From the NCBI RefSeq assembly GCF_010731755.1, contig NZ_AP022589.1:1798001-1862000 (forward strand): a stretch of DNA of 64,000 nucleotides, read 5' to 3'. Under the pieces are notes generated by a model. That model saw only the letters and a program-made list of their open reading frames with translations, did not search any database and was not told where the DNA came from. The translations under genes and the position numbers were made by a program. This document shows, piece by piece, positions 29,831-39,355 of this stretch; position 1 is the first letter of the stretch, and the number at the start of each line of letters is the position of its first letter. The DNA comes from Mycolicibacter minnesotensis. Lineage in GTDB: Bacteria > Actinomycetota > Actinomycetes > Mycobacteriales > Mycobacteriaceae.

Positions 29831-31132
29831 TTAGAACTCACTATTTATGTCCTCGTGCGCTTTCGGCACCCGGATGGGCACCATGGCGAGAAAGCCCGCG
29901 ACCAACACCACCAACAACCCACCGAGGCCGGCCCGGTCCGCACCGAACAGGTCGACGAAGGTGAAGAACAGTGTCGGAGCCAGGAACGTCGCTGCCCGGC
30001 CGGTGGTGGTGTACAGACCAAAGGCCAAACCCTCTTTGTCCGTGGCGCTCATCCGCAGGAGCAACGTCCGCGCCGACGACTGGACTGGGCCGATGAACAG
30101 ACACAGCAGCAGCCCGCATACCCAGAAGGCCAGGGGGCCCGAGAGCACCAACAGCACCACTCCGACCGCGATCATCGACGCCAGCGAACCGAGAATCAGC
30201 GGCTTGGAACCGACCGGCTCGTCGAGCAGTCCGCCCAGCGCCGCCCCGATAGCCGCCACCGTGCTGGCCGTAACCCCGAACAGCAGCACATCGGCTGCGG
30301 AGATGCCGTACACCTTGACGCCGAGCACGGCCCCGAACGCCACCACACCCGTCAGTCCGTCCCGGAAGACTGCGCTGGCCAACAGGTAGTAGACGATGTT
30401 GCGGTCACGGCGCCATTCGGCGAGCAGATCGGCACGAAGCTGGCGAAACCCCCGGGTCGCACCGTCCGGCCCGACAGTCGCCGACTCGTCGATCACTGGT
30501 GCCGGCCCTCTCCGCAGCAGCGGCACAGCGAACAGGGCAAACCACGCCGCCGTCAACAGCATCGCCGCGCGGATGTTGACCCCGTCGGCCTTGGGCAGGC
30601 CCAGCAGACCGGCGGTGTCCCCGTCCCCGGCGATGAAGCCCACGTAGATCAACAGCAGCAGCGCGACGCTACCCAGGTAGCCAGAGGCCAAACCGAAACC
30701 GGAGACGCGGCCGGCGGTGGCCGGCGTGGTGACCGAGCGCAGCATCGCGTTGTAAGGGACGGTGGCCAGGTCGCTGCACGCCGCTGTCACGGCCAGCAGC
30801 GCCAGTCCCGCCCAGAGGTAGCGCGGGTCGTCTCGGATCAGGCTCATCGATGCCGTCAGCGCCACCACCGTGCCGCTGAGGATGATCAGCGCCAAGCGCC
30901 GTCGCCGAGGATCGGTGATCGAGCTACCGGTCAACGGAGCCAGCAATGCCACCGCGATCCCGGCGACGGCCATCGCCCGCCCCAGCCAGCTCGCCGAGGA
31001 CTGGCCGGCACTGGCCCCAACCGACGCGGTCAGGTAGACGGAGAAGACGAAACTGATGGTTATCGCGTTCAGGCCGGTGGCGCCACAGTCCCAGAGCGCC
31101 CACGCCAGCCACGGAGGTTTCCGCACGGGCAC
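29831..31132 (-). CDS. Major facilitator superfamily permease
   Basis: 433 residues from GTG 31132 (VPVRKPPWLAWALWD), 5 nt after the stop of the GT87 gene; a second GTG lies at 31126. The open frame continues far upstream but antisense-like to GT87, so that part is excluded. About 12 hydrophobic helices are visible, with a central cytoplasmic loop near residues 215-235. Substrate unknown; it resembles MFS_1 or glycoside-cation-type carriers. Tight linkage to the mannosyltransferase suggests a common transcript, and it ends 71 bp before the pks start on the same strand. Confidence 0.82.
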   Translation of the reverse strand: MPVRKPPWLAWALWDCGATGLNAITISFVFSVYLTASVGASAGQSSASWLGRAMAVAGIAVALLAPLTGSSITDPRRRRLALIILSGTVVALTASMSLIRDDPRYLWAGLALLAVTAACSDLATVPYNAMLRSVTTPATAGRVSGFGLASGYLGSVALLLLIYVGFIAGDGDTAGLLGLPKADGVNIRAAMLLTAAWFALFAVPLLRRGPAPVIDESATVGPDGATRGFRQLRADLLAEWRRDRNIVYYLLASAVFRDGLTGVVAFGAVLGVKVYGISAADVLLFGVTASTVAAIGAALGGLLDEPVGSKPLILGSLASMIAVGVVLLVLSGPLAFWVCGLLLCLFIGPVQSSARTLLLRMSATDKEGLAFGLYTTTGRAATFLAPTLFFTFVDLFGADRAGLGGLLVVLVAGFLAMVPIRVPKAHEDINSEF

Positions 31133-31137
31133 AAACC

Positions 31138-32784
31138 CTATAGCTGACCCACCCTCGCCGGCTCCCCGGTTCTGTGCGCGACCGGTGCAGCCGCTGTCGG
31201 ACGCAGCCGGGCAGGCAGCCACGAGGGCGGCGCATCCGGTGCCTGATCGAACACTCCACCAGCCGGGTCGTCGGCCCACCCGGGTGCCCGCACCAGGTCC
31301 AGCTGGGGGCGGTAGATCTGTCGGATCACCAACGCGCACAGCACCAGCACCGCCAGGTCGCGCACCAGCACCGCGGTGGTGAACCACTGCTCGGGCAGGC
31401 CGCGGTCGGGGACGCTGTACAGGTAGTACATCCGCGGCACCCAGACCAGGGCATCGATGGTCATCCAGACGAGCAGCAGCCGGCGATGCGGCAGCGCCAG
31501 CACCGCCAGCGGCACCAGCCACAGCGAGAACTGCGGGCTCCAGACCTTGTTGGTCACCAGGAACGCCGCAACCACCAAGAACGCCAGCTGCGCCACCCTG
31601 GGCCGCCGCGGCGCGGTCAGCGCCACATAGCCGATGCCTGCGCAGCACAGCGCGAACACCGCCGCCACCACGCTGTTGAGCACCATCGGGGGCTGCCACA
31701 TCCCCAGGTCGCTGTCGAAGCCCTGCCATCCGGTCAACGACCGGACCACGTTGTACACCGAGTCCATGTCGTCGCCGCGGCGGGAGTTGAGCCGGAAGAA
31801 CTCGCTCCAGCCTCGCGGCGCGAACACCAGGACCGGCAGGTTCACCACCAGCCAACTCAGCGCGGTGGCCACGACGGTGTGTCTGACCTCGCGGAGCCGC
31901 CCGGTGCGCAGCCCCAGCAGGACCAGCGGAACCAACAGCAGCACCGGGTACAGCTTGGCGGCGGCACCCAGACCCAACAGCACCCCGGCCATCCTCGGCC
32001 GGCGCCGCGCCCAGGCCAGCAGGCCCGCCCCGGCGAAGGCGGTCGCCAAGGCGTCGAAATTGGTGAAGATCTGGAAGATCACCAGCGGTGAGGCGGCCAC
32101 CAGTGCCGCGTCCCAGATACGGCGTCCGGCCAGCGCGGCGGTGGACCACACCGTCGCCAGCCAGGCCAGCGCCAGACCCAACGCGACGATGTCGAAGAAC
32201 ACCACCACCTCGGCGACCCCCATCAACGCCGGAACCTTCACCACCTTGGTGATCGCCGTATAGGTCTTGGCCAAGGCCATCGCCGCGTACTGGTAGAGGC
32301 CGGTCAAGACCGGATATTCCATGTAGCGCACGGCGGGCAGGCCGTCGTAGCGCGTCTGTTCCTTGCCTGAGGAGTCTTTCTCCACCCAGCTGGATCGGTA
32401 GGGGAATTTGCCCTGATCCAGCAGTTCCGCGGTGTAGAGCGGAACGACATCGGAGTAGCACAGCTGGAAGTACGCCCGCTGGTTGTCCCAGTTGGCCGCC
32501 CTCTGGTCGGGGCTGCCGCTGCCGGCGGTCTGCAGGCAGGGCGATTTGGTGGTCCAGCCCAGCGCCAAGAGCACCAGTGCGATCAGGAACATCACCCGCA
32601 GCGGCGTCATGAACCGCGTCCGCCCGATCAGCGCGTGCCGGCCCACCGGCCCGCCGATGGTGTTCGACAAGGCGTGCCCGACGGCATCGGTGCGGCTGGG
32701 CAGGTCACGATCGTCGGCGCTGCGCAGGTCGGTCGCCAAGGGTCGGGGTGAGCGCACCGCGCGTTCGGTCACCTCCCGGGTCAC
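31138..32784 (-). CDS. GT87-family polyprenyl-phosphate mannosyltransferase, Rv0051-like
   Basis: 548 residues from GTG 32784. A cytoplasmic N-terminal tail of about 58 residues precedes some ten membrane helices, beginning with LRVMFLIALVLLALGW. The first extracytoplasmic loop has acidic and aromatic residues typical of GT-C enzymes (DUF2029/GT87), which use a lipid-linked sugar on the outer face of the membrane. Rv0051 stands next to ponA1 in M. tuberculosis, the same context. The GTG start overlaps the ponA-type gene's TGA stop by 4 nt (GTGA), so translation is coupled. Confidence 0.85.
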   Translation of the reverse strand: MTREVTERAVRSPRPLATDLRSADDRDLPSRTDAVGHALSNTIGGPVGRHALIGRTRFMTPLRVMFLIALVLLALGWTTKSPCLQTAGSGSPDQRAANWDNQRAYFQLCYSDVVPLYTAELLDQGKFPYRSSWVEKDSSGKEQTRYDGLPAVRYMEYPVLTGLYQYAAMALAKTYTAITKVVKVPALMGVAEVVVFFDIVALGLALAWLATVWSTAALAGRRIWDAALVAASPLVIFQIFTNFDALATAFAGAGLLAWARRRPRMAGVLLGLGAAAKLYPVLLLVPLVLLGLRTGRLREVRHTVVATALSWLVVNLPVLVFAPRGWSEFFRLNSRRGDDMDSVYNVVRSLTGWQGFDSDLGMWQPPMVLNSVVAAVFALCCAGIGYVALTAPRRPRVAQLAFLVVAAFLVTNKVWSPQFSLWLVPLAVLALPHRRLLLVWMTIDALVWVPRMYYLYSVPDRGLPEQWFTTAVLVRDLAVLVLCALVIRQIYRPQLDLVRAPGWADDPAGGVFDQAPDAPPSWLPARLRPTAAAPVAHRTGEPARVGQL

Positions 32785-35300
32785 GGGAGAGGCTCCGGCG
32801 CCGGGGGCGGCGGCGGGGGCGGCTCAGGCGGTGGCGGGGGTGGAGGAGGCGGGGGTGGAGGAGGCGGGGGTGGAGGAGGCGGAGGTGGCGGCGGTGGAGG
32901 CGGCGGCGGTGGAGGCGGCGGGAACGGCTCCGGCATCGGGAAACCCGGCGGCGGCGGTGGAGGCGGTTCGTCCCAGTCCCGGGGAGGCGGCGGCGGGGCA
33001 TACCAGTCGTTCTGCACCGGAATGGGTGCGCCTGCGGGAACGCCGGCGAAACCGCCGATCTCGGTGGGCTTGGGGAACGCCACGATGGGGGCGCCCCACA
33101 GCGCACCGTCCATGCTGGCCTTCCAGATGTCGCCCGGCAGGCCCGCCCCGTAGATCGGGCCGCCCCACTTGTTGACCAACGGCTCGTCGCCCTTTTCGGT
33201 GCCGACCCAGACCGCCGTCGACAGCGTGGGTGTGTAGCCCACCATCCAGGCGTCCCGATTGGCCCCGGTGGTGCCCAGCTGCGTGGTGCCGGTCTTGGCC
33301 GCGGCGGGCCGACCACCGGCCAGGTCATGGCCGCCCGACCAACTGGGGATCGCCTTCATGGCGTCGGTGACGTTGTCGGCAACCGCCTTGGGCATACGTT
33401 GCTCGCCGGTGTCGCCGGCGCCGCTGATGTCGAAGAGCACCCGGTCATCAGGGCCGACCACTTTCTGGATGAAGTGCGGGCGGTGATACACCCCGGAGGC
33501 CGCCAGCGTCGCATAAGCCGACGCCATGTCGATCACCCTGGTCTGGTACTGGCCCAGCACGATCCCGTTCTCCGGGGGCCCACCGCGACCATCCTGGGAC
33601 AGGGTGTGGGCAACTCCCGGGAAGCTCTCGGCGACCCCGAGCTGGTGGGCGGCATCGGCGACATCCTGCGGGCCGTGCTTGAGCTTGAGCATCAACCGGT
33701 AATAGGACGTGTTGAGCGAACGCTTGAGCGCCTCGGCAAGGTTGCAGACACCACAGCTGGCGCCCCCCACGTTGCTGATCTTGGTCCGCCCGACCGTCAG
33801 CGGGCTGCTGTCGATCTGCTCACCCAGGCCGATGCCCTGTTTGAGGGCGGCCGCCAGGGCGAACACCTTGAACGAGGAACCGGTCTGCAAACCGGCCTGG
33901 GCGAAGTCGAAACCGCCCGCCTCGGTGCCGCCGTAGTAGGCCAGCACCGCTCCGTTGCGCGGGTCGATGGAGACCACCGCCGTACGTACGGCCGGCTTCT
34001 GCCCCGCCATGGCGTTGGTCACCGCCTTTTCCACCGCGCGCTGCGCCTTCATGTCGATGGTGGTGGTGATGCGCAGGCCCTCCATGTTCAGGGTCTGTTC
34101 GTCCATGTGAAACATGTCGAGCAGTTCTTCGGTGACCTGGCGCTGAATCAGCCCGTTGGGTCCGAAGGTCTGGTCGGCGTTGCGCGCCTGGTCGGGCGGG
34201 ATCGTCGTCGGGAAGAACTGCTTGGCCCGCTCACTGAGCGTCAGGGCACCGGTTTGCACCATGCCATCGAGTACCCAGTTCCAGCGGTCCACGGCAAGTT
34301 CGCGGTTGATCGCCGGGTCCAGGGTTGACGGCCGCTGAATGACAGCCGCCAGCAACGCCCCCTCGGAGACGGTGAGATTCTCTACGTCCTTGTCGAAGTA
34401 CGCCCGAGCCGCCGCGGCGATCCCATAGGTGGTGCGGCCGAAATAGATGATGTTGAGGTAGGCCTCCAACACCTCGTCTTTGGGCCACGCCGCAGACATC
34501 TTGGTGGCGATGACGAGCTCTTTGCCCTTGCGCACCAGTCCCCCGACACCGGCTCGCTCGGATCCGACCAAGGCGTTCTTGACGTACTGCTGGGTGATGG
34601 TCGAGCCGCCCTGGGTGTCACCGCCCAGCAGGTTGTTCTTGACCGCCCGGAACAGGCCCGAGGCGGAGAAGCCGGAGTTGGTGTAGAAGTCGCGGTCCTC
34701 GGCGGCCAAGACCGCCTCGCGGACGTGGACCGGCACCCGATCGAGCTTGACGTCGACCCGGTTTCCCTCCGGCGGAACGATTTTCGCCAACTCGGTTCCG
34801 TCGGCGGCGAAGATCATCGACACCTGGGTGGTGTGGATGTCGCCGGGCTCGGGGATCTCCACCGTGCGGTAGGCCATCCCGAAAGTCACGACCGGGACCA
34901 CCAGCAGCAGTGCGAGCCCGACGTAGGCCACCCGCCGGACCCACAGCCAGGTCCGTCGCCGACGAACGTCGGAGGAATCCGGCTCGTCGGCGGGATCGAC
35001 CGACATCTGCGCTGGGGCACTGGGCTTTTCGTCATCGGGGCGCCGCCGCTCCATGGCCGCCTTGACCGCTTCGGGGCGCTCGCGCGGATCAGCGTCGTCG
35101 ACGCTCGGGTCACTGCCCGCGGTTCGGGGGGTGTGCGTCGAACTAGCGGACTGCTCGGCGTCCGTGGTCGCCAAGAAGTGTTCTTCCTCAGCGCTGTCGG
35201 TACCCGGCGCTGTCGGGCCCTGGGTTTTCACCGGCGCCCAGGGCATCCTCGCGAAGAGGAGTCGGGCTTGCGGCTCTTCGCCATCCCGATCCGGGCACAA
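32781..35300 (-). CDS. Class A penicillin-binding protein, PonA1-type, copy A
   Basis: 839 residues; the true start may be a later ATG (residue 19). After a cytoplasmic tail of about 115 residues and one membrane helix (near 122-143) come the GT51 domain, with catalytic Glu near 201 in AAEDRDFY and GGSTITQQYVKN, and the transpeptidase domain with SSFK (Ser 475), SLN in KRSLNTSYY, and KTGTTQ. It polymerises and cross-links peptidoglycan outside the membrane. The C-terminus has a Pro-rich tail with 32 prolines in a row. It follows copy B by 122 bp and is coupled to GT87 downstream. Confidence 0.95.
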   Translation of the reverse strand: MCPDRDGEEPQARLLFARMPWAPVKTQGPTAPGTDSAEEEHFLATTDAEQSASSTHTPRTAGSDPSVDDADPRERPEAVKAAMERRRPDDEKPSAPAQMSVDPADEPDSSDVRRRRTWLWVRRVAYVGLALLLVVPVVTFGMAYRTVEIPEPGDIHTTQVSMIFAADGTELAKIVPPEGNRVDVKLDRVPVHVREAVLAAEDRDFYTNSGFSASGLFRAVKNNLLGGDTQGGSTITQQYVKNALVGSERAGVGGLVRKGKELVIATKMSAAWPKDEVLEAYLNIIYFGRTTYGIAAAARAYFDKDVENLTVSEGALLAAVIQRPSTLDPAINRELAVDRWNWVLDGMVQTGALTLSERAKQFFPTTIPPDQARNADQTFGPNGLIQRQVTEELLDMFHMDEQTLNMEGLRITTTIDMKAQRAVEKAVTNAMAGQKPAVRTAVVSIDPRNGAVLAYYGGTEAGGFDFAQAGLQTGSSFKVFALAAALKQGIGLGEQIDSSPLTVGRTKISNVGGASCGVCNLAEALKRSLNTSYYRLMLKLKHGPQDVADAAHQLGVAESFPGVAHTLSQDGRGGPPENGIVLGQYQTRVIDMASAYATLAASGVYHRPHFIQKVVGPDDRVLFDISGAGDTGEQRMPKAVADNVTDAMKAIPSWSGGHDLAGGRPAAAKTGTTQLGTTGANRDAWMVGYTPTLSTAVWVGTEKGDEPLVNKWGGPIYGAGLPGDIWKASMDGALWGAPIVAFPKPTEIGGFAGVPAGAPIPVQNDWYAPPPPPRDWDEPPPPPPPGFPMPEPFPPPPPPPPPPPPPPPPPPPPPPPPPPPPPPPPEPPPPPPPAPEPLP
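32826..32921. repeat. Proline-codon low-complexity tract in ponA copy A
   Basis: This 96-bp stretch encodes 32 consecutive prolines in the minus-strand PBP. It includes three exact copies of a 15-nt unit at 32836-32880. Such tracts vary in length by slippage. On the plus strand the same bases give an Arg/Gly-rich frame that is not a gene. Confidence 0.9.
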
Positions 35301-35422
35301 CCCCTTTCGTCAAACGGCGAAGTGCTCAGCAGCCATTCGTCCCCCACGCGTCGCTGCGTTTGCATGGCAAACAGACTACTTCCGTGGACTCACTGTCGGG
35401 TTGAAACAAGGTCACAATGGCG

Positions 35423-37885
35423 CTACGGCGGAGGCGGCGGCGCCTCAGCCGGCGGCGGCCCACCCGGCTCGGGCCCCGGCGGGGCGGGCGGCGCGACCGT
35501 GATCGTGGTGGGCGGACCGATCGGGATGGTGATGCCCGGAGCGATCTCGATGGTCGGTTGGATGACCGTCTCCGTGGGCGGCGGCGGGCCCTCATCCATC
35601 GGCGGGGGCGGGGGCGGCGCGGCCGGGACACCCGCGTAGCCGCCGATCTCGGTGGGGGTCGGGAAAGACTCGTTGGGAGTGCCCTGCAACGCGCCGTCCA
35701 TGGTGGCTTTCCAGATGTCGGCCGGAATGCCCGCGCCGTACACCGCGCCACCCCACTGATTCACCAGCGGGTCGTGGCCGTCGGTGGTGCCGACCCACAC
35801 CGCGGTCGACAACGACGGGGTGTAACCGACCATCCAGCCGTCCTTGTTGGCGCCGGTGTCACCGAGCTGGGTGGTTCCGGTCTTGGCAGCCGCCGGCCTT
35901 CCGCCGGCCAGAGTGTGCCCACGCGACCAACCGGGGATGGGCACCATGGCGGCGGTGACGTTGTCGGCGACCGCCTTCGGGATGCGCTGTTCGCCGGTGT
36001 CCTCAGACGTCTTGGCATCGAACAGCACTCGGCCGTCCGAGCTGACCACCTTCTCCACGAAGTGCGGTGGGTGGTAGATGCCTGAGTCGGCCAAGGTGGC
36101 GTACGCCGAGGCCATGTCGATGACCCTGGTCTGGTACTGGCCCAGGACCACGCCGCCTTCCGGCGGACCGCCGTCCTGCGACAGGGTGTGCTCAACGCCG
36201 GGGAAGCTGGTGGCGACCCCGGCCTGATGTGCCGCGTCGGCGACGTCCTGCGCCCCGTTGTTGAGCTTGAGCATCAGCCGGTAATAGGAGGTGTTCAGCG
36301 AGCGCTTGAGCGCCTCGGCGATGTTGCAGACACCGCAGCCCTCGCCCTCGGCGTTGGTGATCTTGATGTCGCCGTTCTCGAGGGTCAGCGGGGAACTGTC
36401 GATCTGGTAACCCAGGCCGATACCCTGCTCCAGCGCGGCCACCAGCGCGAACACCTTGAACGCTGACCCGGTCTGCAGGGCGGCCTGGGCGAAGTCGAAG
36501 CCCGTTGCCTCTGATCCCCCGTAGTAGGCGCGCACTGCGCCGTCCCGCGGGTCGATCGAGACCACCGCCGAGCGCATTTTCGGCATCTGGTCCTTGAGGT
36601 AGGTGGCCACCGCCTCCTCGGCGGCCTCCTGCGCCACCGGGTCGATGGTGGTGGTGATCTGCAGACCCTGGGTGTTGAGTGTCTGCTCGTCGATGTTGAA
36701 CAGCTCAAGCAGCTCTTGGGTGACCTGACGCTGGATCAGTCCGTTGGGCCCGGTGGTGATGTTGCGCGAGCGCGCCAGGTCGGGCGACACCGTGGCCGGA
36801 AACTCCTGAGCGGCCCGCTCGGCGGCGGTCAGCGCACCGGTGTCCACCATGCCGTCGAGCACCCAGCTCCAGCGGTCCAGGGCGCCTTCGGGATCGACGG
36901 CGGGATCCAGCGTGGACGGCCGCTGGATCAGTGCGGCCAACAGTGCGCCTTCGGCGATGTCGAGGTCCTCGACGGGTTTGTCGAAGTAGGCCCGCGACGC
37001 CGCTGCGATCCCATAGGCGCCGCGGCCGAAGTAGATGATGTTCAGGTACGCCTGCAGCACATCGTCTTTGGGCCACGCGCTGGACATCTTCGTGGCGATC
37101 ACCAGTTCTTTGGCCTTGCGAACCAACCCGCCCATGCCGGCCCGCTCGGACCCCACCAAGGCGTTCTTGACGTACTGCTGGGTGATGGTCGAGCCGCCCT
37201 GGGTGTCACCGCCGAAGATGTTGTTCTTGATCGCACGGGCGAAGCCCGACACCGAGAACCCCGGGTTGGAGTAGAAGTCGCGGTCCTCGGCGGCCAGGAC
37301 GGCGTTGCGCACATAGACCGGCACCTGGTTGATGTCGATGTCGACCCGGTTGCCTTCCGGCGGAATGATCTTGGCGAGTTCGGAGCCGTCGCTGGCCAGG
37401 ATGGTCGACACCTGATTGGTGCGGATGTCGCCCGGCGACGGCACTTCGGTGATCGAGTAGGCCATCGCAAAGGTGATTACCGGCAGCAAGAGCAGCACCG
37501 CGGCGGCGACGTAGCACCCGCGCCGAATCCAGCGCCAGTTCGGCGGGTGGTCCCGCAGCCAGTTCAGCGGGTTCGGTGCGGCCGGCCGCACCGGGGGACG
37601 CGGCTCATCGGCCCGCCGCGGTGCCGCGGTCGCCACCGGCTTCTCCGGCGGGGGCTCGCGCCGTGGGATTCGGCCGCTCAGCGTCTCTTCGCGCTGCCGG
37701 GGCGTGCCGTCGAGCGCGGCGCGGACCGCGTCGATCGGGTCGCGCAGATCGGCGGTGACGGCATCGTCGACCGCCGGAATGATCGTGGTGAGCCGGTCAT
37801 CCGGTCCTGTCGGGGGGCGCCGCCCACCGGCGTCGGAGGACCGGGCCGAGCCGGTGTCGGGCTCGTCGGCGTTGTGTTTACTCAC
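35423..37885 (-). CDS. ponA1: Class A penicillin-binding protein PonA1, copy B
   Basis: 820 residues. Cytoplasmic tail of about 120 residues rich in Arg, Pro and acidic residues, a single membrane helix (near 124-145), GT51 domain with Glu near 200 (AAEDRDFY), and transpeptidase with SAFK (Ser 474), SLN and KTGTTQ. The tail PTIEIAPGITIPIGPPTTIT followed by a Pro-rich end lacks the long homopolymer of copy A. It polymerises and cross-links peptidoglycan for polar growth. The start overlaps the Rv0049-like stop by 8 nt, the usual ponA1 context, so I regard this as the ancestral copy and copy A as its duplicate. Confidence 0.95.
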   Translation of the reverse strand: MSKHNADEPDTGSARSSDAGGRRPPTGPDDRLTTIIPAVDDAVTADLRDPIDAVRAALDGTPRQREETLSGRIPRREPPPEKPVATAAPRRADEPRPPVRPAAPNPLNWLRDHPPNWRWIRRGCYVAAAVLLLLPVITFAMAYSITEVPSPGDIRTNQVSTILASDGSELAKIIPPEGNRVDIDINQVPVYVRNAVLAAEDRDFYSNPGFSVSGFARAIKNNIFGGDTQGGSTITQQYVKNALVGSERAGMGGLVRKAKELVIATKMSSAWPKDDVLQAYLNIIYFGRGAYGIAAASRAYFDKPVEDLDIAEGALLAALIQRPSTLDPAVDPEGALDRWSWVLDGMVDTGALTAAERAAQEFPATVSPDLARSRNITTGPNGLIQRQVTQELLELFNIDEQTLNTQGLQITTTIDPVAQEAAEEAVATYLKDQMPKMRSAVVSIDPRDGAVRAYYGGSEATGFDFAQAALQTGSAFKVFALVAALEQGIGLGYQIDSSPLTLENGDIKITNAEGEGCGVCNIAEALKRSLNTSYYRLMLKLNNGAQDVADAAHQAGVATSFPGVEHTLSQDGGPPEGGVVLGQYQTRVIDMASAYATLADSGIYHPPHFVEKVVSSDGRVLFDAKTSEDTGEQRIPKAVADNVTAAMVPIPGWSRGHTLAGGRPAAAKTGTTQLGDTGANKDGWMVGYTPSLSTAVWVGTTDGHDPLVNQWGGAVYGAGIPADIWKATMDGALQGTPNESFPTPTEIGGYAGVPAAPPPPPPMDEGPPPPTETVIQPTIEIAPGITIPIGPPTTITVAPPAPPGPEPGGPPPAEAPPPPP

Positions 37886-38330
37886 TGGCGGTACGGGCTC
37901 CGCTGCGTGCCGTCCGTCGCCCTCGGGATCCCTTGGGCGGGCTCGCGAGGCCCAGCACGTAAGACTTCACCAGATGGTTCCAGCTGCAGGTCCGGCAGAC
38001 CTCGACGACATACACCGAGAACTCCGAGAAGCGGGTGGCCAGCAGGACTAATTCCTCGGCGGAACGCGCCGAACCCGAAACCGCACCCAGCTGTTCGCCG
38101 TACACCCACGAGACCAGGGTCAGCTGCTCCTTGCGGCAGATGGGGCAGACCACCGCGCTCTGCTTGCCGTGGAACTTTGCGGCCCGCAGCAGATACGGGT
38201 TTGCGTCGCACACTTCGGAGACCCCGGTGCGCCCGGAGTAGACCTCGGCCAGCAGGGAACGGCGCCGGAGCGCGTAATCCACCACCTGTCGCTGCAATCG
38301 CACGCTGACCAGAGTACGTCGGGTCTCCAC
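37878..38330 (-). CDS. DUF5318 zinc-ribbon-like protein (Rv0049 homologue)
   Basis: 150 residues. Two Cys pairs, CPICRKEQ near residue 62 and CRTCSWNH near residue 112, are spaced as in a zinc ribbon. The rest is basic and soluble, with a positively charged C-terminal tail. Function unknown; it is conserved in mycobacteria directly upstream of ponA1, and its end overlaps the ponA1 start by 8 nt, so the two are probably co-translated. A later GTG (residue 9) is a possible start. Confidence 0.82.
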   Translation of the reverse strand: METRRTLVSVRLQRQVVDYALRRRSLLAEVYSGRTGVSEVCDANPYLLRAAKFHGKQSAVVCPICRKEQLTLVSWVYGEQLGAVSGSARSAEELVLLATRFSEFSVYVVEVCRTCSWNHLVKSYVLGLASPPKGSRGRRTARSGARTASE

Positions 38331-38415
38331 CGGCAGTCGCGATCAACGCCCCCAACCGACGTCAACCGGCGGATTCGGGGACGTTGTCGCGCACCGTTCT
38401 TTTACTATCGTCGCC

Positions 38416-39267
38416 GTGGCGACACGGCAGACCGCAGGCACCCGAGCCAAAGACAGCGACCGCGACGATGTGTGCCGGATCCTCGACAGCGCGCTGGGTG
38501 AGGGTCAGGTGTCGAGCGCCGAGCACCAGGAACGCGTCAGCGCGGCCACCCGTGCGGTGACCCTGGGCGATCTCCATTCATTGGTCAGCGACCTGCAGAC
38601 CGAGTCCGCTCCGGTCAAGTTGCCCGCCCTGGGCAGTCCCACGACTTTTGGCGTGCGCAGCGCCTTGCTCAGGGCGTTGGGCGTGCTGGGCGCGACGTTG
38701 CTGGTGGGACTGCTGCTGGGTTGGGCGATGTATGGAAACACCAGCTCACCACTGAGTTTCACCTCCGACCCCGGGGCCAAGCCGGACGGTGTCGCGCCGG
38801 TGGTGCTCACCCCGCCCCGACAGCTGCACTCGCTGGGCGGGCTCACCGGGCTGCTGGAGCAGGCCCGCCAGAAGTTCGGTGACACCAAGGGCTACCGACT
38901 GGTGGTCTATCCCGACTACGCGTCCCTGGAGCGCGCCGATCCAGGCGAGGAACGCCGCAAGCTGGACTACTCCTACCGGGGTGGCTGGGATGACCCGTCG
39001 ACATCCTCCCGGAGCAGCGACGACGCCCTGGTCGACCTGGGCGCCTTCGACATCAAGGCCGCGGTCGGCATCCTGCGCGGCGGACCCGAAACCCTGGGGA
39101 TCAAGCCGTCCGAGGTGAAGAACACCTATCTGATCGTGGATCCGGCCCGGGATCCGACGACACCGGGGGCGCTGTCGCTGTCGGTGTACGTCTCCAGCGA
39201 CTACGGCAGCGGTTACATCGCGTTCGCCGGCGACGGCACCGTCAAACGCATCAACTACCCCTCCTGA
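38416..39267 (+). CDS. DUF1707-containing membrane protein (Rv0048c homologue)
   Basis: 283 residues from GTG 38416. The N-terminal DUF1707 domain (AKDSDRDDVCRILDSALGEG, then SSAEHQERVSAATRAVTLGDL) occupies about residues 12-55. One membrane helix follows (LLRALGVLGATLLVGLLLGW, about 76-98), then an extracytoplasmic domain of about 180 residues with no recognised fold. It diverges from the Rv0049-ponA unit with an 85-bp gap. Role unknown; its place beside ponA1 suggests envelope work. Confidence 0.78.
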   Translation: MATRQTAGTRAKDSDRDDVCRILDSALGEGQVSSAEHQERVSAATRAVTLGDLHSLVSDLQTESAPVKLPALGSPTTFGVRSALLRALGVLGATLLVGLLLGWAMYGNTSSPLSFTSDPGAKPDGVAPVVLTPPRQLHSLGGLTGLLEQARQKFGDTKGYRLVVYPDYASLERADPGEERRKLDYSYRGGWDDPSTSSRSSDDALVDLGAFDIKAAVGILRGGPETLGIKPSEVKNTYLIVDPARDPTTPGALSLSVYVSSDYGSGYIAFAGDGTVKRINYPS

Positions 39268-39296
39268 ACCGCGAGGCTCACCCGCCTCATTTCGCG

Positions 39297-39313
39297 CGCC
39301 TGAATGTCAGGCG
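39297..39313 (+). terminator. Small hairpin after the Rv0048c-like gene
   Basis: CGCCTGA-ATG-TCAGGCG is a perfect 7-bp stem with a 3-nt loop, 30 nt after the stop. No T-tract follows. It lies before the padR promoter and could end the upstream transcript. Confidence 0.4.
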
Positions 39314-39338
39314 AACGACAGCCACTTGGGTTCTGTTA

Positions 39339-39355
39339 TATCGGCGCGATACTAT
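39339..39355 (+). promoter_or_regulatory. Candidate padR promoter with overlapping palindrome
   Basis: TATCG-GCG-CGATA (39339-39351) is a perfect inverted repeat that runs into TACTAT (39350-39355), which fits the mycobacterial -10 pattern TANNNT. The padR start is 53 bp downstream. An operator placed here would let PadR repress itself and ino1. Confidence 0.4.

Noticed and set aside
29831..32461. One 876-residue fusion of MFS permease with an N-terminal domain
   Set aside because: The upstream half of the frame is low-complexity and antisense-like to the GT87 gene in another frame; the permease begins at GTG 31132.
32748..34328. Plus-strand Arg/Gly-rich protein of 526 residues
   Set aside because: It is the antisense image of the proline tract and PBP domain, whose minus-strand motifs are unmistakable.
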